From Oscillospiraceae bacterium (GTDB taxonomy: Bacteria; Bacillota; Clostridia; Oscillospirales; Oscillospiraceae), in NCBI GenBank assembly GCA_022795905.1, contig JAAWHO010000004.1, positions 1 through 36,114 of the forward strand: a stretch of DNA of 36,114 nucleotides, read 5' to 3'. Below, one piece after another: positions 7,543-15,133 of the stretch. Each line of letters starts with the position of its first letter. Position 1 is the stretch's first letter. The position numbers and the translations under genes are program-made. The notes beneath the pieces were generated by a model. It did no database searches and was not told the origin of the DNA. It was given only the letters and a program-made list of their open reading frames with translations.

Positions 7543-9414
7543 TCAAATCAGCAGCATTCCGGTTCTGGGCCGCACCGTCAAGCGCAGCTCCCCATCACAG
7601 GGGAAATATTCCTGCCCGGACATCGCGTCGACAACCGCGGCGGAGCAGGGGAGGCTCAGGGCCGCCGGCTCGCTCCCGGCGTTGATCACAGCGGCAGTCG
7701 TCTCCCCCTCCAGGTCCCGGGCGAAGGCCAGGACCCAGTCCTTGACATAGAGCCAGCGGAGCTCGCCTGTCTGTAAGGAGGCCCGGTTCTCCCGCAGCGC
7801 GCCCAGCTTCGCAAACCAGCTCTGGAGCTCCCGGTCCTCCCGGCCCCAGGGGAAGGTTCCCCGGTTCATGGGGTCCTCATAGCCCTCCATGCCGGCCTCG
7901 TCGCCATAAAATATGGTGGGGGAGCCGGGAAAGGCATAGAGCAGCACCGCGCCCGCCTTCAAAAGAGCTATTCCCCGTTCCCGCTCCTCCGGCGTCAGGC
8001 GATAGGAGAAGCGGTCCTCCCGGCTCTCGGGAGTCTCCCAGGGACCGCCCAGCATGGTCAGAACACGGGGCGTATCGTGGGTACTGAACATATTCATGGC
8101 GCTGTAAAAGGCCGGGCGGGGATAGTTCTCCCGGATCGTCTCCATCGCCTCCCGGAAGTACTCCGCATAATAGGGCTGGGGACTGTCCATGATGTCATAG
8201 CCCAAAAGATAGCTCAGAGCCGCCACCCGAAAAGGGTAGTTCATCAGGCCGTGAGTTTCCCGGCCCAGAAGGTATCTCCGGCGCCGGTCATAGGCAATTT
8301 TATTGCTGCCGTCCTCCCAAACCTCGCCCAGGAGGAAGCTGTCCGGCTTTTCCTCCGTCATGACCCGTCGGATACGGGCAATGAACTCATCCGGGAGCTC
8401 GTCGGCCACGTCCAGCCGCCAGGCGTCCGCGCCGGCCCGGAGCCAGCGCCGAATAACAGAATTCTCCCCCTCAATGATGAAATCCATATAATCCGGGTGC
8501 ATTTCGTTGACGGCGGGGAGAGTCCTGACGCCCCACCAGGCCTCGTATTCATCGGGCCAGGACCGGAAGGTATACCAGGGGAAGTATGAACTCTCCTGGC
8601 TCTGGGCCGCGCCGACGGTGGAGTAGAAGCCGTCGGCGTTGAAATAACGGCTGTTGCTGCCGCTGTGGTTAAACACGCCGTCCAGCATGACCCGGATCCC
8701 CCGCCTTTTTGCCTCCGCGCAGAGGCAGCTGAAATCCTCCTCGGCGCCCAGCATGGGGTCGATTTTCTCATAGTCGCCGGTGTTATAGCGGTGGTTGCTG
8801 GCCGACTCAAAAATCGGGCAGAGATAGAGGGTACTGATATGCAGGCTCTGCAGATAGTCCAGCTTTTCCATAATACCGGCCAGCGTGCCGCCGTAGAAGT
8901 CCCGGTTTGGGTTGTCCCCCTGGTTCTCCGGCAGCTCCACAGGCTCGTCCCAGCTCGTGTGGACAAGGCGTTTCCCTACCATACCGGCGGGGTCGGGGAT
9001 CCCGGTACGGCGGAAGCGGTCGGGGAAGATCTGATAGGTCACGCCCCGGCCAAACCAGCCGGGGGTGGGGAGACTGTCGTCATAGACAGTCTGCTGCCAG
9101 TAGACGCCGTCCTTATTCAGCCAGACCTCCTCCCTGTTTTGGCGGGTCAGGCGGAAGGCGTACCAGATGAGCTCCGGCTCATCTGGAGCGGCATAGGAGC
9201 CGGTAAAGACAGTCCGGTCCCCCTCCGCTCTGGAGAGAGTCAAGGGGATCTCCCGGCGGCGATCCGCAAACTCCTGGAAAAGGACCAGGCTACAGGCAAC
9301 AAAGCCCTCCGCCGCAGACGGGCGGAGGGTCAGGGTGATCTCTGTTCCGCAGGGAACCGCCCCGTAAGGGGTTTTGCAGGACGCGCTTCGGGGATCAAAA
9401 ACGGGTATTTGCAT
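7543..9414 (-). CDS. GH13-family alpha-glycosidase (neopullulanase/cyclomaltodextrinase/alpha-amylase-like), no signal peptide seen
   Basis: GVTYQIFPDRF, YNTGDYEKIDPMLG, GIRVMLDGVFNHSG, GADAWRLDVADELP, FLLGEVWEDG, FSTHDTPR: classical GH13 conserved regions including catalytic Asp/Glu. Confidence 0.92.
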   Translation of the reverse strand: MQIPVFDPRSASCKTPYGAVPCGTEITLTLRPSAAEGFVACSLVLFQEFADRRREIPLTLSRAEGDRTVFTGSYAAPDEPELIWYAFRLTRQNREEVWLNKDGVYWQQTVYDDSLPTPGWFGRGVTYQIFPDRFRRTGIPDPAGMVGKRLVHTSWDEPVELPENQGDNPNRDFYGGTLAGIMEKLDYLQSLHISTLYLCPIFESASNHRYNTGDYEKIDPMLGAEEDFSCLCAEAKRRGIRVMLDGVFNHSGSNSRYFNADGFYSTVGAAQSQESSYFPWYTFRSWPDEYEAWWGVRTLPAVNEMHPDYMDFIIEGENSVIRRWLRAGADAWRLDVADELPDEFIARIRRVMTEEKPDSFLLGEVWEDGSNKIAYDRRRRYLLGRETHGLMNYPFRVAALSYLLGYDIMDSPQPYYAEYFREAMETIRENYPRPAFYSAMNMFSTHDTPRVLTMLGGPWETPESREDRFSYRLTPEERERGIALLKAGAVLLYAFPGSPTIFYGDEAGMEGYEDPMNRGTFPWGREDRELQSWFAKLGALRENRASLQTGELRWLYVKDWVLAFARDLEGETTAAVINAGSEPAALSLPCSAAVVDAMSGQEYFPCDGELRLTVRPRTGMLLI

Positions 9415-9458
9415 AGGCAGGCTTTCTCCTTCAGAAAATTTCGTCGGGCTTGATCGTA

Positions 9459-9474
9459 TGTTTCACGTGAAACA
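9459..9474. promoter_or_regulatory. parS centromere site 3
   Basis: Perfect TGTTTCACGTGAAACA between the GH13 gene and PBP2. Confidence 0.95.
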
Positions 9475-9477
9475 GCC

Positions 9478-11685
9478 TCAGGGGATCAGAGCTCCCTCGG
9501 GGAGCAGCACCGCTCCCATATCTCCGTCGGAGAAATAGGCGTTGACAATCTCCACCGCCGTGGAGGCCAGGGCAGCGCCGCTGCCGCCCTTTTCGATGAC
9601 CACCGCCACCGCGATCTCCGGATCCTCGTAGGGGGCGAAGCAGACGAAGACGCCGTTGGTTACGTTGACCGCGCCGGTCTGGGCGCTGCCGGTCTTGGCG
9701 CCGGCGGTGACGACGCAGTTGTTGAAATAGCGGGAGACGCTGGCATTTTTGGTGGCCAGGTCGTACATTCCCTTCTTGACCGCCTCCAGAGTACCCTCGT
9801 CCATCTCCACTGTGGAGAGGACCTCCGGCTCGTAGGTGTAGAGGACCTCCCGGTCGTCGTAGGAGCGGACGGATTTCAGCAGATGGGCCGCGTAGCGGTC
9901 GCCGCCCCGGACCAGAGTGGCAATGTAATTGGCCAGCTGGAGGGGGGTAAAGGTGTTGTCGGACTGGCCGATGGCCGCCTGGAGGGTATTGCCGTCGTAC
10001 CAGGGCTGGCCCTGGGAGGCGGAGTAGGCGGGTCCGGCCAGGGTGCCGGTGCGCTCCGGGATCTCAATGCCTGTAGGTTGGCCCAGGCCGAAGGCCGTAT
10101 AATACTCGTCCAGGGCGGAGATGCCCACAAGACGGCCCACCTCGTAGAAGAAGTAGTTGCAGGAGTGGTAGATTGCCTGGGAGACGGAGAGGGGACCATG
10201 GCTGCCGCCGCTCTGGTTATAGAGCCAGCAGGCGGGCGTGTAGCTGGCGGGGGAATTGGGGATATAGTAGTACATATAGCGGCCCAGACAGCGGATGGTG
10301 GAGGAGGTGGTGATGACGCCGCTCCCAATACCGGCCACAGCTGTGGCCGGCTTGATGGTGGAGCCGGGGGCATAGGTGCCGTCCAGGGCCCGGTTGACAA
10401 AGGGGTGGCCGGGGTCCTCCATGTTCGCGGCAAAATCCTCCTGGTAGGTTCGCTGGCTGTAGGTGGGGTAGGTGGCCAGCGCCAGGACGTCGGAGTCCTT
10501 CACGGAGACAACAGCGGCGGCAGCACCCCGGGTCTCCAGGCCGTCGGCGGCGTTCATGGCCAGCACCGCTTCCTTCAGGGCCTCCTCCACCTCCGTCTGG
10601 AAGTCGATGTCGATGGTTAGGACTACGGTCTTGCCGGGCTCGGGGTCCTGGGAGTAGACCTCGCCGGTGATCTTGCCCTCCTCGTTGGTGTAGACCAGCC
10701 GGCGGCCCTCCAGTCCGCAGAGGTAGGACTCAAATGCCTGCTCCACGCCGTCCCGGCCCACCACGTCGTCCATCTGGTAATAGTGATAGCCGGAGGTGTC
10801 CTCACCGGCCTCCCGGGCGGCGTTATAGGGGGCGTTGAGGGCGTCCCGCTCGGCGGTGTCCGAAAATTTGCCAACCCGGCCCAGGATATGGGCGGCATAG
10901 TCTGTGTTGTAGACACGGCTGGACTCCCGGCCGATGCTCACGCCGGCAAAACCGCCGTCGTTGAGCACGGAGATGAGCTCCACGGAGATATCCCGGGCAA
11001 AGACATAGCTGTCAATATTGACCAGCTTCCGCAGCTCCAGCTCGTAGAGCACGCCCAGGACCAGACGGGCCTCCTCGTCGGACAGGTCCTCGTCCAGATC
11101 GAAGTCCTCCCGCATCAGCTTGAAAAGCTCCCGGGCGGGGAGGAGCGAGGAGGACAGGCCCAGCTCCCGGCGCAGGGAGGGCACGGCGTGGGGGTAGGGG
11201 GATTCCGCCGTCAGCTCGCTCTCGCTCCAGCCCCGGTCCGCCAGGTACTTCTGGAACCGGGAGCGCTGGGTGTCCCCGGCCTGGGCCGCGGTATAGTCAC
11301 AGGGGACGGCGGTGCTCAGGGGGAGGTTGTCCTCCCAGGTTACGCCGTACTCCTGGCAGACGCGGATGAGGCGGAGGACCGCCCGGCTGACATTCCGCTT
11401 CGCGGAGACGTCGGGCTCGTCGGAGGCGGGAACCTCGCCGGGGTCAAAGGTGATGGTATAGACCTGCTGGTTGGAGATAAGGACCTTGCCGTTCCGGTCT
11501 GTGACGATGCCCCGGGAGGTCTCCACAACCTCCTGGCGGGCCACTCGGGTGGTGGATTTTATTAAGTAGTCCTCGTAGTTGACCACCTGGGCCTGGTAGA
11601 GAAGACCGACGAAGGAGAACAGCGTCAGGAGAAAGACCATCAGCAGGAATCGGAGACGCCGGTAAAAACGCTTGGTATCTTCCAA
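9478..11685 (-). CDS. mrdA: Penicillin-binding protein 2 (elongasome transpeptidase)
   Basis: FLLMVFLLTLFSFVGLLYQAQV...TSRGIVTDRNGKVL...YAPGSTIKPATAVAGI (SxxK), SCNYFFYEVG (SxN), AKTGSAQTG (KTG). Start re-assigned from 11715 to TTG at 11685, with SD GGAAGG. Confidence 0.92.
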   Translation of the reverse strand: MEDTKRFYRRLRFLLMVFLLTLFSFVGLLYQAQVVNYEDYLIKSTTRVARQEVVETSRGIVTDRNGKVLISNQQVYTITFDPGEVPASDEPDVSAKRNVSRAVLRLIRVCQEYGVTWEDNLPLSTAVPCDYTAAQAGDTQRSRFQKYLADRGWSESELTAESPYPHAVPSLRRELGLSSSLLPARELFKLMREDFDLDEDLSDEEARLVLGVLYELELRKLVNIDSYVFARDISVELISVLNDGGFAGVSIGRESSRVYNTDYAAHILGRVGKFSDTAERDALNAPYNAAREAGEDTSGYHYYQMDDVVGRDGVEQAFESYLCGLEGRRLVYTNEEGKITGEVYSQDPEPGKTVVLTIDIDFQTEVEEALKEAVLAMNAADGLETRGAAAAVVSVKDSDVLALATYPTYSQRTYQEDFAANMEDPGHPFVNRALDGTYAPGSTIKPATAVAGIGSGVITTSSTIRCLGRYMYYYIPNSPASYTPACWLYNQSGGSHGPLSVSQAIYHSCNYFFYEVGRLVGISALDEYYTAFGLGQPTGIEIPERTGTLAGPAYSASQGQPWYDGNTLQAAIGQSDNTFTPLQLANYIATLVRGGDRYAAHLLKSVRSYDDREVLYTYEPEVLSTVEMDEGTLEAVKKGMYDLATKNASVSRYFNNCVVTAGAKTGSAQTGAVNVTNGVFVCFAPYEDPEIAVAVVIEKGGSGAALASTAVEIVNAYFSDGDMGAVLLPEGALIP

Positions 11686-11712
11686 GGGGGGACCTTCCTT
11701 TCTTTGGTTGTG

Positions 11713-11774
11713 CATTCTTTTTTCTTGGAAGAAAAAAGAATCAAAAAAGAACTTTGCGCAAGGCTCTGCCTTGC
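11713..11774. repeat. Dispersed double-hairpin repeat, family R1, copy 2
   Basis: ATTCTTTTTTCTT-GG-AAGAAAAAAGAAT (11714-11741) then GCAAGGC-TCT-GCCTTGC (11758-11774); same orientation and spacing as copy 1 at 2418-2477. Confidence 0.85.
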
Positions 11775-11778
11775 TTCT

Positions 11779-12291
11779 CTAATAGTCCGACGCGCAGCGC
11801 AGGTGGATGACCCGGTAGAGGGGCAGGACCGCCAGCAGAGCGGGGAGAGTAATCAGGGTTTCGATCAGGGCAATCCGGCCCATGAGCACCAGGTGGGTAT
11901 TGCCCCGCAGCAGCTCCACCAGGATGCGGCCCCCGTTGGTCAGCAGCATGGCCATGGCGGAGACCGTCAGGGCGCAGAGAAAGCCCGGCGAGAGCAGATT
12001 CTCTCCGACAAGGGCGGAGAGAAGGGCGATGAGGGTGAACAGCAGGGTATAGAAGCCCTCGAAAGGGCCTACCGTCAGCTGGTCGCAGACAAGGCCCAGG
12101 ATCAGCCCGAACACCGCCCCCCGTCGGGGCCCCTCGTAGGAAGCTACCACCGCCGGCAGGATCGGGTACACAAACGGAGCCAGGCCCATGACCCGCACCT
12201 GACCCAGCACAAGGTACTGGAGGCAGAAGAGCAGGAGGGTCGCCAGGGCGTAAACGGTCCATTTGAGGATGATATAACTTTTAGGAAGCAT
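11779..12291 (-). CDS. mreD: Rod shape-determining protein MreD
   Basis: Hydrophobic polytopic 170 aa protein (LKWTVYALATLLLFCLQYLVLG...GAVFGLILGLVCDQLTVGPFEGFYTLLFTLIALLSALV) immediately downstream of mreC. Confidence 0.85.
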   Translation of the reverse strand: MLPKSYIILKWTVYALATLLLFCLQYLVLGQVRVMGLAPFVYPILPAVVASYEGPRRGAVFGLILGLVCDQLTVGPFEGFYTLLFTLIALLSALVGENLLSPGFLCALTVSAMAMLLTNGGRILVELLRGNTHLVLMGRIALIETLITLPALLAVLPLYRVIHLRCASDY

Positions 12292-12306
12292 AACGTTTCC
12301 TCCGCC

Positions 12307-13146
12307 TCATTCCACAATGTCGAAGCTGGTGACGACGAAGACCTCCGTCAAGCCATCCAGGTCCACGCTGGGGACGATAATGGCGTACTGGTCCATGCCG
12401 TCGTCCCCGGCGGTCAGCTCCTCTACATAGCCGATGACCAGCTGGGAGGGGTAGTATCCCGCCAGGCCGGAGGTGACCACAAGGTCCCCGGACACAACAT
12501 CCGGACTCGTGCCCAGATAGGCCAGGCGAAGACGGCCCTCGCTCATGAGGGAGAACTCGCCCTGGGCCACGGCGCTCACGCCGCTGCGGAAGATGAGGGC
12601 GCCGATGGAGGTGTCGCTGTCCAGGACGGTGCGGACGGTGGACCAGTTCAGGCCGGCCTCTGTTACGACGCCCACCAGACAGCCGGTCTCCGTGATGACG
12701 CAGTCGCCCACGTTGATGTCCTGGCCGGTACCCTTATTGATGGTCAGCATACTGGCCCAGTTGGAGTAGTCCGACTCCACAACACGGGCCGCCGCGAATT
12801 TCAGGTCCCGCCGCTGCTCCTGGAGATTCATCAGCTCCCGGAGACGGGCGTTTTCCTCCCGGTCGGACTTGGCCTGCCGGTTTTCCTCCTCCATCTGCGC
12901 AATCTGGAGCTTGAGGGCCTCGTTTTCCGCTTTTAAGGCATCGTAGTTGGTCAGATAGTCGAACCAGGCGTTAATCTGCTCCGTGACGGCGGCCCCGGCG
13001 TTCCGGAAGGGCGCTGCCGCGATTCCCGCCAGGTTGGGCAGCACCGCCGCCGTGGAGGAAAAGTAGGTCATAACGCTGAGAATAACGGCGATGGCGGCCG
13101 CCAGGGCCAGCATGGTCAGGCCGTATTTGGTCAGAAATCGCTTCAC
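12307..13146 (-). CDS. mreC: Rod shape-determining protein MreC
   Basis: N-terminal TM, coiled coil LKAENEALKLQIAQMEEENRQAKSDREENARLRELM, then AARVVESDYSNWASMLTINKGTGQDINVGDCVITETGCLVGVV; GTG start overlaps the maf stop. Confidence 0.95.
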   Translation of the reverse strand: MKRFLTKYGLTMLALAAAIAVILSVMTYFSSTAAVLPNLAGIAAAPFRNAGAAVTEQINAWFDYLTNYDALKAENEALKLQIAQMEEENRQAKSDREENARLRELMNLQEQRRDLKFAAARVVESDYSNWASMLTINKGTGQDINVGDCVITETGCLVGVVTEAGLNWSTVRTVLDSDTSIGALIFRSGVSAVAQGEFSLMSEGRLRLAYLGTSPDVVSGDLVVTSGLAGYYPSQLVIGYVEELTAGDDGMDQYAIIVPSVDLDGLTEVFVVTSFDIVE

Positions 13147-13733
13147 TGGTCTTCCTCCCGGAAAAATGGGTCTACGCCGAACCGCTTCAGCATCCTGCCC
13201 AGGCGGCAGAGGGGGAGGCCCATGACATTGAAATAGTCGCCGTCGATATGCTCCACAAAGAGAGCGCCAAGGCCCTGCACGCCGTAGGAGCCCGCCTTAT
13301 CCATCGGTTCGCCGGTGAGCACGTAGCGGGCGATCTCCCAGCCCGTCAAGGGGCGGAAGGTCACAGAGGTGGTCTCCGACTCCGTGAACACCTGGGGTCC
13401 CCGGCAGACGGTTACCCCGGTACAGACGTGGTGGGTCCGGCCGGAGAGCGCGGTGAGCATTTCCCGCGCCTCCTCCTGGGTTTTGGGCTTTCCAAGACGA
13501 AGGCCGTCCAGAAAGACCATTGTATCCGCCGCGATAACCAGGGCGTCCTTCGCCAGGGGACGGACGGCCTCTGCCTTTTTGCGGCTGATGGAGGATACGA
13601 TCTGCTCGGGGGAGAGGGCGGGGTCATAAGTCTCGTCGGCGTCCGGCACGATGATTTCAAAATCCGCAATCCCAATCTGCCGCAGCAGCTGCTGGCGGCG
13701 GGGGGACTGGGAGGCTAGTATGAATTGCAGCAT
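13143..13733 (-). CDS. maf: Maf family nucleotide pyrophosphatase
   Basis: FILASQSPRRQQLLRQIGI...VIAADTMVFLDGLRLGKPKTQEEAREMLTALSGRTHHVCTGV...GSYGVQGLGALFVEHIDGDYFNVMGLPLCRL. ATG at 13733 with SD GGAG is preferred to the ORF-track start at 13748. Confidence 0.95.
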   Translation of the reverse strand: MLQFILASQSPRRQQLLRQIGIADFEIIVPDADETYDPALSPEQIVSSISRKKAEAVRPLAKDALVIAADTMVFLDGLRLGKPKTQEEAREMLTALSGRTHHVCTGVTVCRGPQVFTESETTSVTFRPLTGWEIARYVLTGEPMDKAGSYGVQGLGALFVEHIDGDYFNVMGLPLCRLGRMLKRFGVDPFFREEDQ

Positions 13734-13756
13734 AGATTTTTTCTCCAATGCTCTGT

Positions 13757-14203
13757 CTATCGGCCCGTAGAGCCGAAGCCGCCCTCACCCCGGCTGGTGG
13801 GCGGCAGCTCGTCAACAACCTCAATGCTCTCCCGGACCACGGGAACCACCATCAGCTGGGCAATCCGGTCCCCCGGCTGGACGACATAGGGCGTCTGGTT
13901 CAGGTTATAAAGGGCAATACCCAGAGGGCCGCGGTAGTCGCTGTCAATGACGCCGATGCCGTTGGTGAGGGTGATGCCGTTTTTGACACCCATGCTGCTG
14001 CGGATGGCAAGAATGCCCACATAGCCGGTGGGGATGGCTGCGGCGATCCCTGTGGGCACCATGGCCTGCCCCCGGGCCGGGATGGTCATCGGCTCGTCCA
14101 GACAGGCGTGGAGATCCAGAGCCGCCGCCCCTTGGGTGGCGTAGTAGGGGAGGGGGATCTCTTTTCCGATTTTATCGGATAATGCTTTGATCTTCAGTTT
14201 CAT
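13757..14203 (-). CDS. dut: dUTP diphosphatase
   Basis: ALDLHACLD...RSSMGVKNGITLTNGIGVIDSDYRGPLGIALYN...VQPGDRIAQLMVVPV...RGEGGFGSTG: all trimeric dUTPase motifs. Confidence 0.96.
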   Translation of the reverse strand: MKLKIKALSDKIGKEIPLPYYATQGAAALDLHACLDEPMTIPARGQAMVPTGIAAAIPTGYVGILAIRSSMGVKNGITLTNGIGVIDSDYRGPLGIALYNLNQTPYVVQPGDRIAQLMVVPVVRESIEVVDELPPTSRGEGGFGSTGR

Positions 14204-14230
14204 GGACCTTCCTCTAAATTTGAGATATCA

Positions 14231-15034
14231 TTATGATACCATAAAATCATTTAATATTTCTTTTGCAATTTTATCTATTTCTCTTGAAAAACCATGTCCG
14301 CCATTTTTAATGATTTCAATTCTTGCTTTTCTATTTGAACTTGTTTCCCTGTATACTTTATATGCCTCTTTTGAATACTTTATATTTACAATTTTATCTT
14401 TTGCTCCGTGAACGATTAAAACATCGTTCTTATAGCCCTTGATTTCCTGAAATGGATCTATTCTTATAACATCCTCCACATAACATTTGCCAAGCTTCAT
14501 AGGGCCGCATTGAATGACCTCCGGCAAATGATTGGGGTCAAATCTCGCAAACATCATCTTTCCTGCCCTGGCGTCATCTGGAATGCAAAACGCAGGGTAA
14601 AAGAGAATCAATTTCTTTATGTTATAGTTTTCCTTTGCTGCAGCTAAAGAAGAAACAAATCCACCCTGGCTGCACCCCATAACAACAATATCATTTTGAT
14701 TCGCATATTCCCTGCTCGTCGCATAGTCAAGTACGCTCTCTAAATCCTTAACTTCTGTTAATACGGACATTTCAGTTGTCAATCCATCGCTTTTCCCTTT
14801 GATAACACTGCCTCCGCAAAAATCAAACGTATAGGTTAAATACCCCATATTCGCCAGCTCTATTGCATATTGCTTCACTGTGTCTTGAAATGCCATAAAA
14901 CCATGGCAAACGATTGCTATCGGTAAACTTTCTCCTGTTGGCCTATATTCGGTCCCCCGAATTGTGAGATGATCTCTCTTGCATTCAAACGGTTTTTTTG
15001 TGATGATGTTATTTTTTTGCGTTATCTTAAACAT
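14231..15034 (-). CDS. Alpha/beta hydrolase
   Basis: IAIVCHGFMAFQDTVKQYA...VVMGCSQGGFVSSLAAA (nucleophile elbow GCSQGG)...VLIVHGAKDKIV...NGGHGFSRE. Strikingly AT-rich relative to neighbours. Confidence 0.88.
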   Translation of the reverse strand: MFKITQKNNIITKKPFECKRDHLTIRGTEYRPTGESLPIAIVCHGFMAFQDTVKQYAIELANMGYLTYTFDFCGGSVIKGKSDGLTTEMSVLTEVKDLESVLDYATSREYANQNDIVVMGCSQGGFVSSLAAAKENYNIKKLILFYPAFCIPDDARAGKMMFARFDPNHLPEVIQCGPMKLGKCYVEDVIRIDPFQEIKGYKNDVLIVHGAKDKIVNIKYSKEAYKVYRETSSNRKARIEIIKNGGHGFSREIDKIAKEILNDFMVS

Positions 15035-15064
15035 TTTTACACCCTTATTTTCAAATTACTAAAA

Positions 15065-15088
15065 GCTGTCATCCGTGGAATGGACAGC
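15065..15088 (-). terminator. Probable terminator of the U32 peptidase gene
   Basis: Minus strand GCTGTC-(12 nt)-GACAGC followed by TTTT. Confidence 0.5.
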
Positions 15089-15133
15089 GCTTGAACTCAC
15101 CAATACAAAAAACAAAAGGACCAAATAAACAGA

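Noticed and set aside
7284-7546. Two overlapping minus-strand ORFs between parA and parS2
   Set aside because: No SD, no recognisable domain, overlap each other in different frames and overlap the parA promoter; treated as non-coding intergenic DNA.
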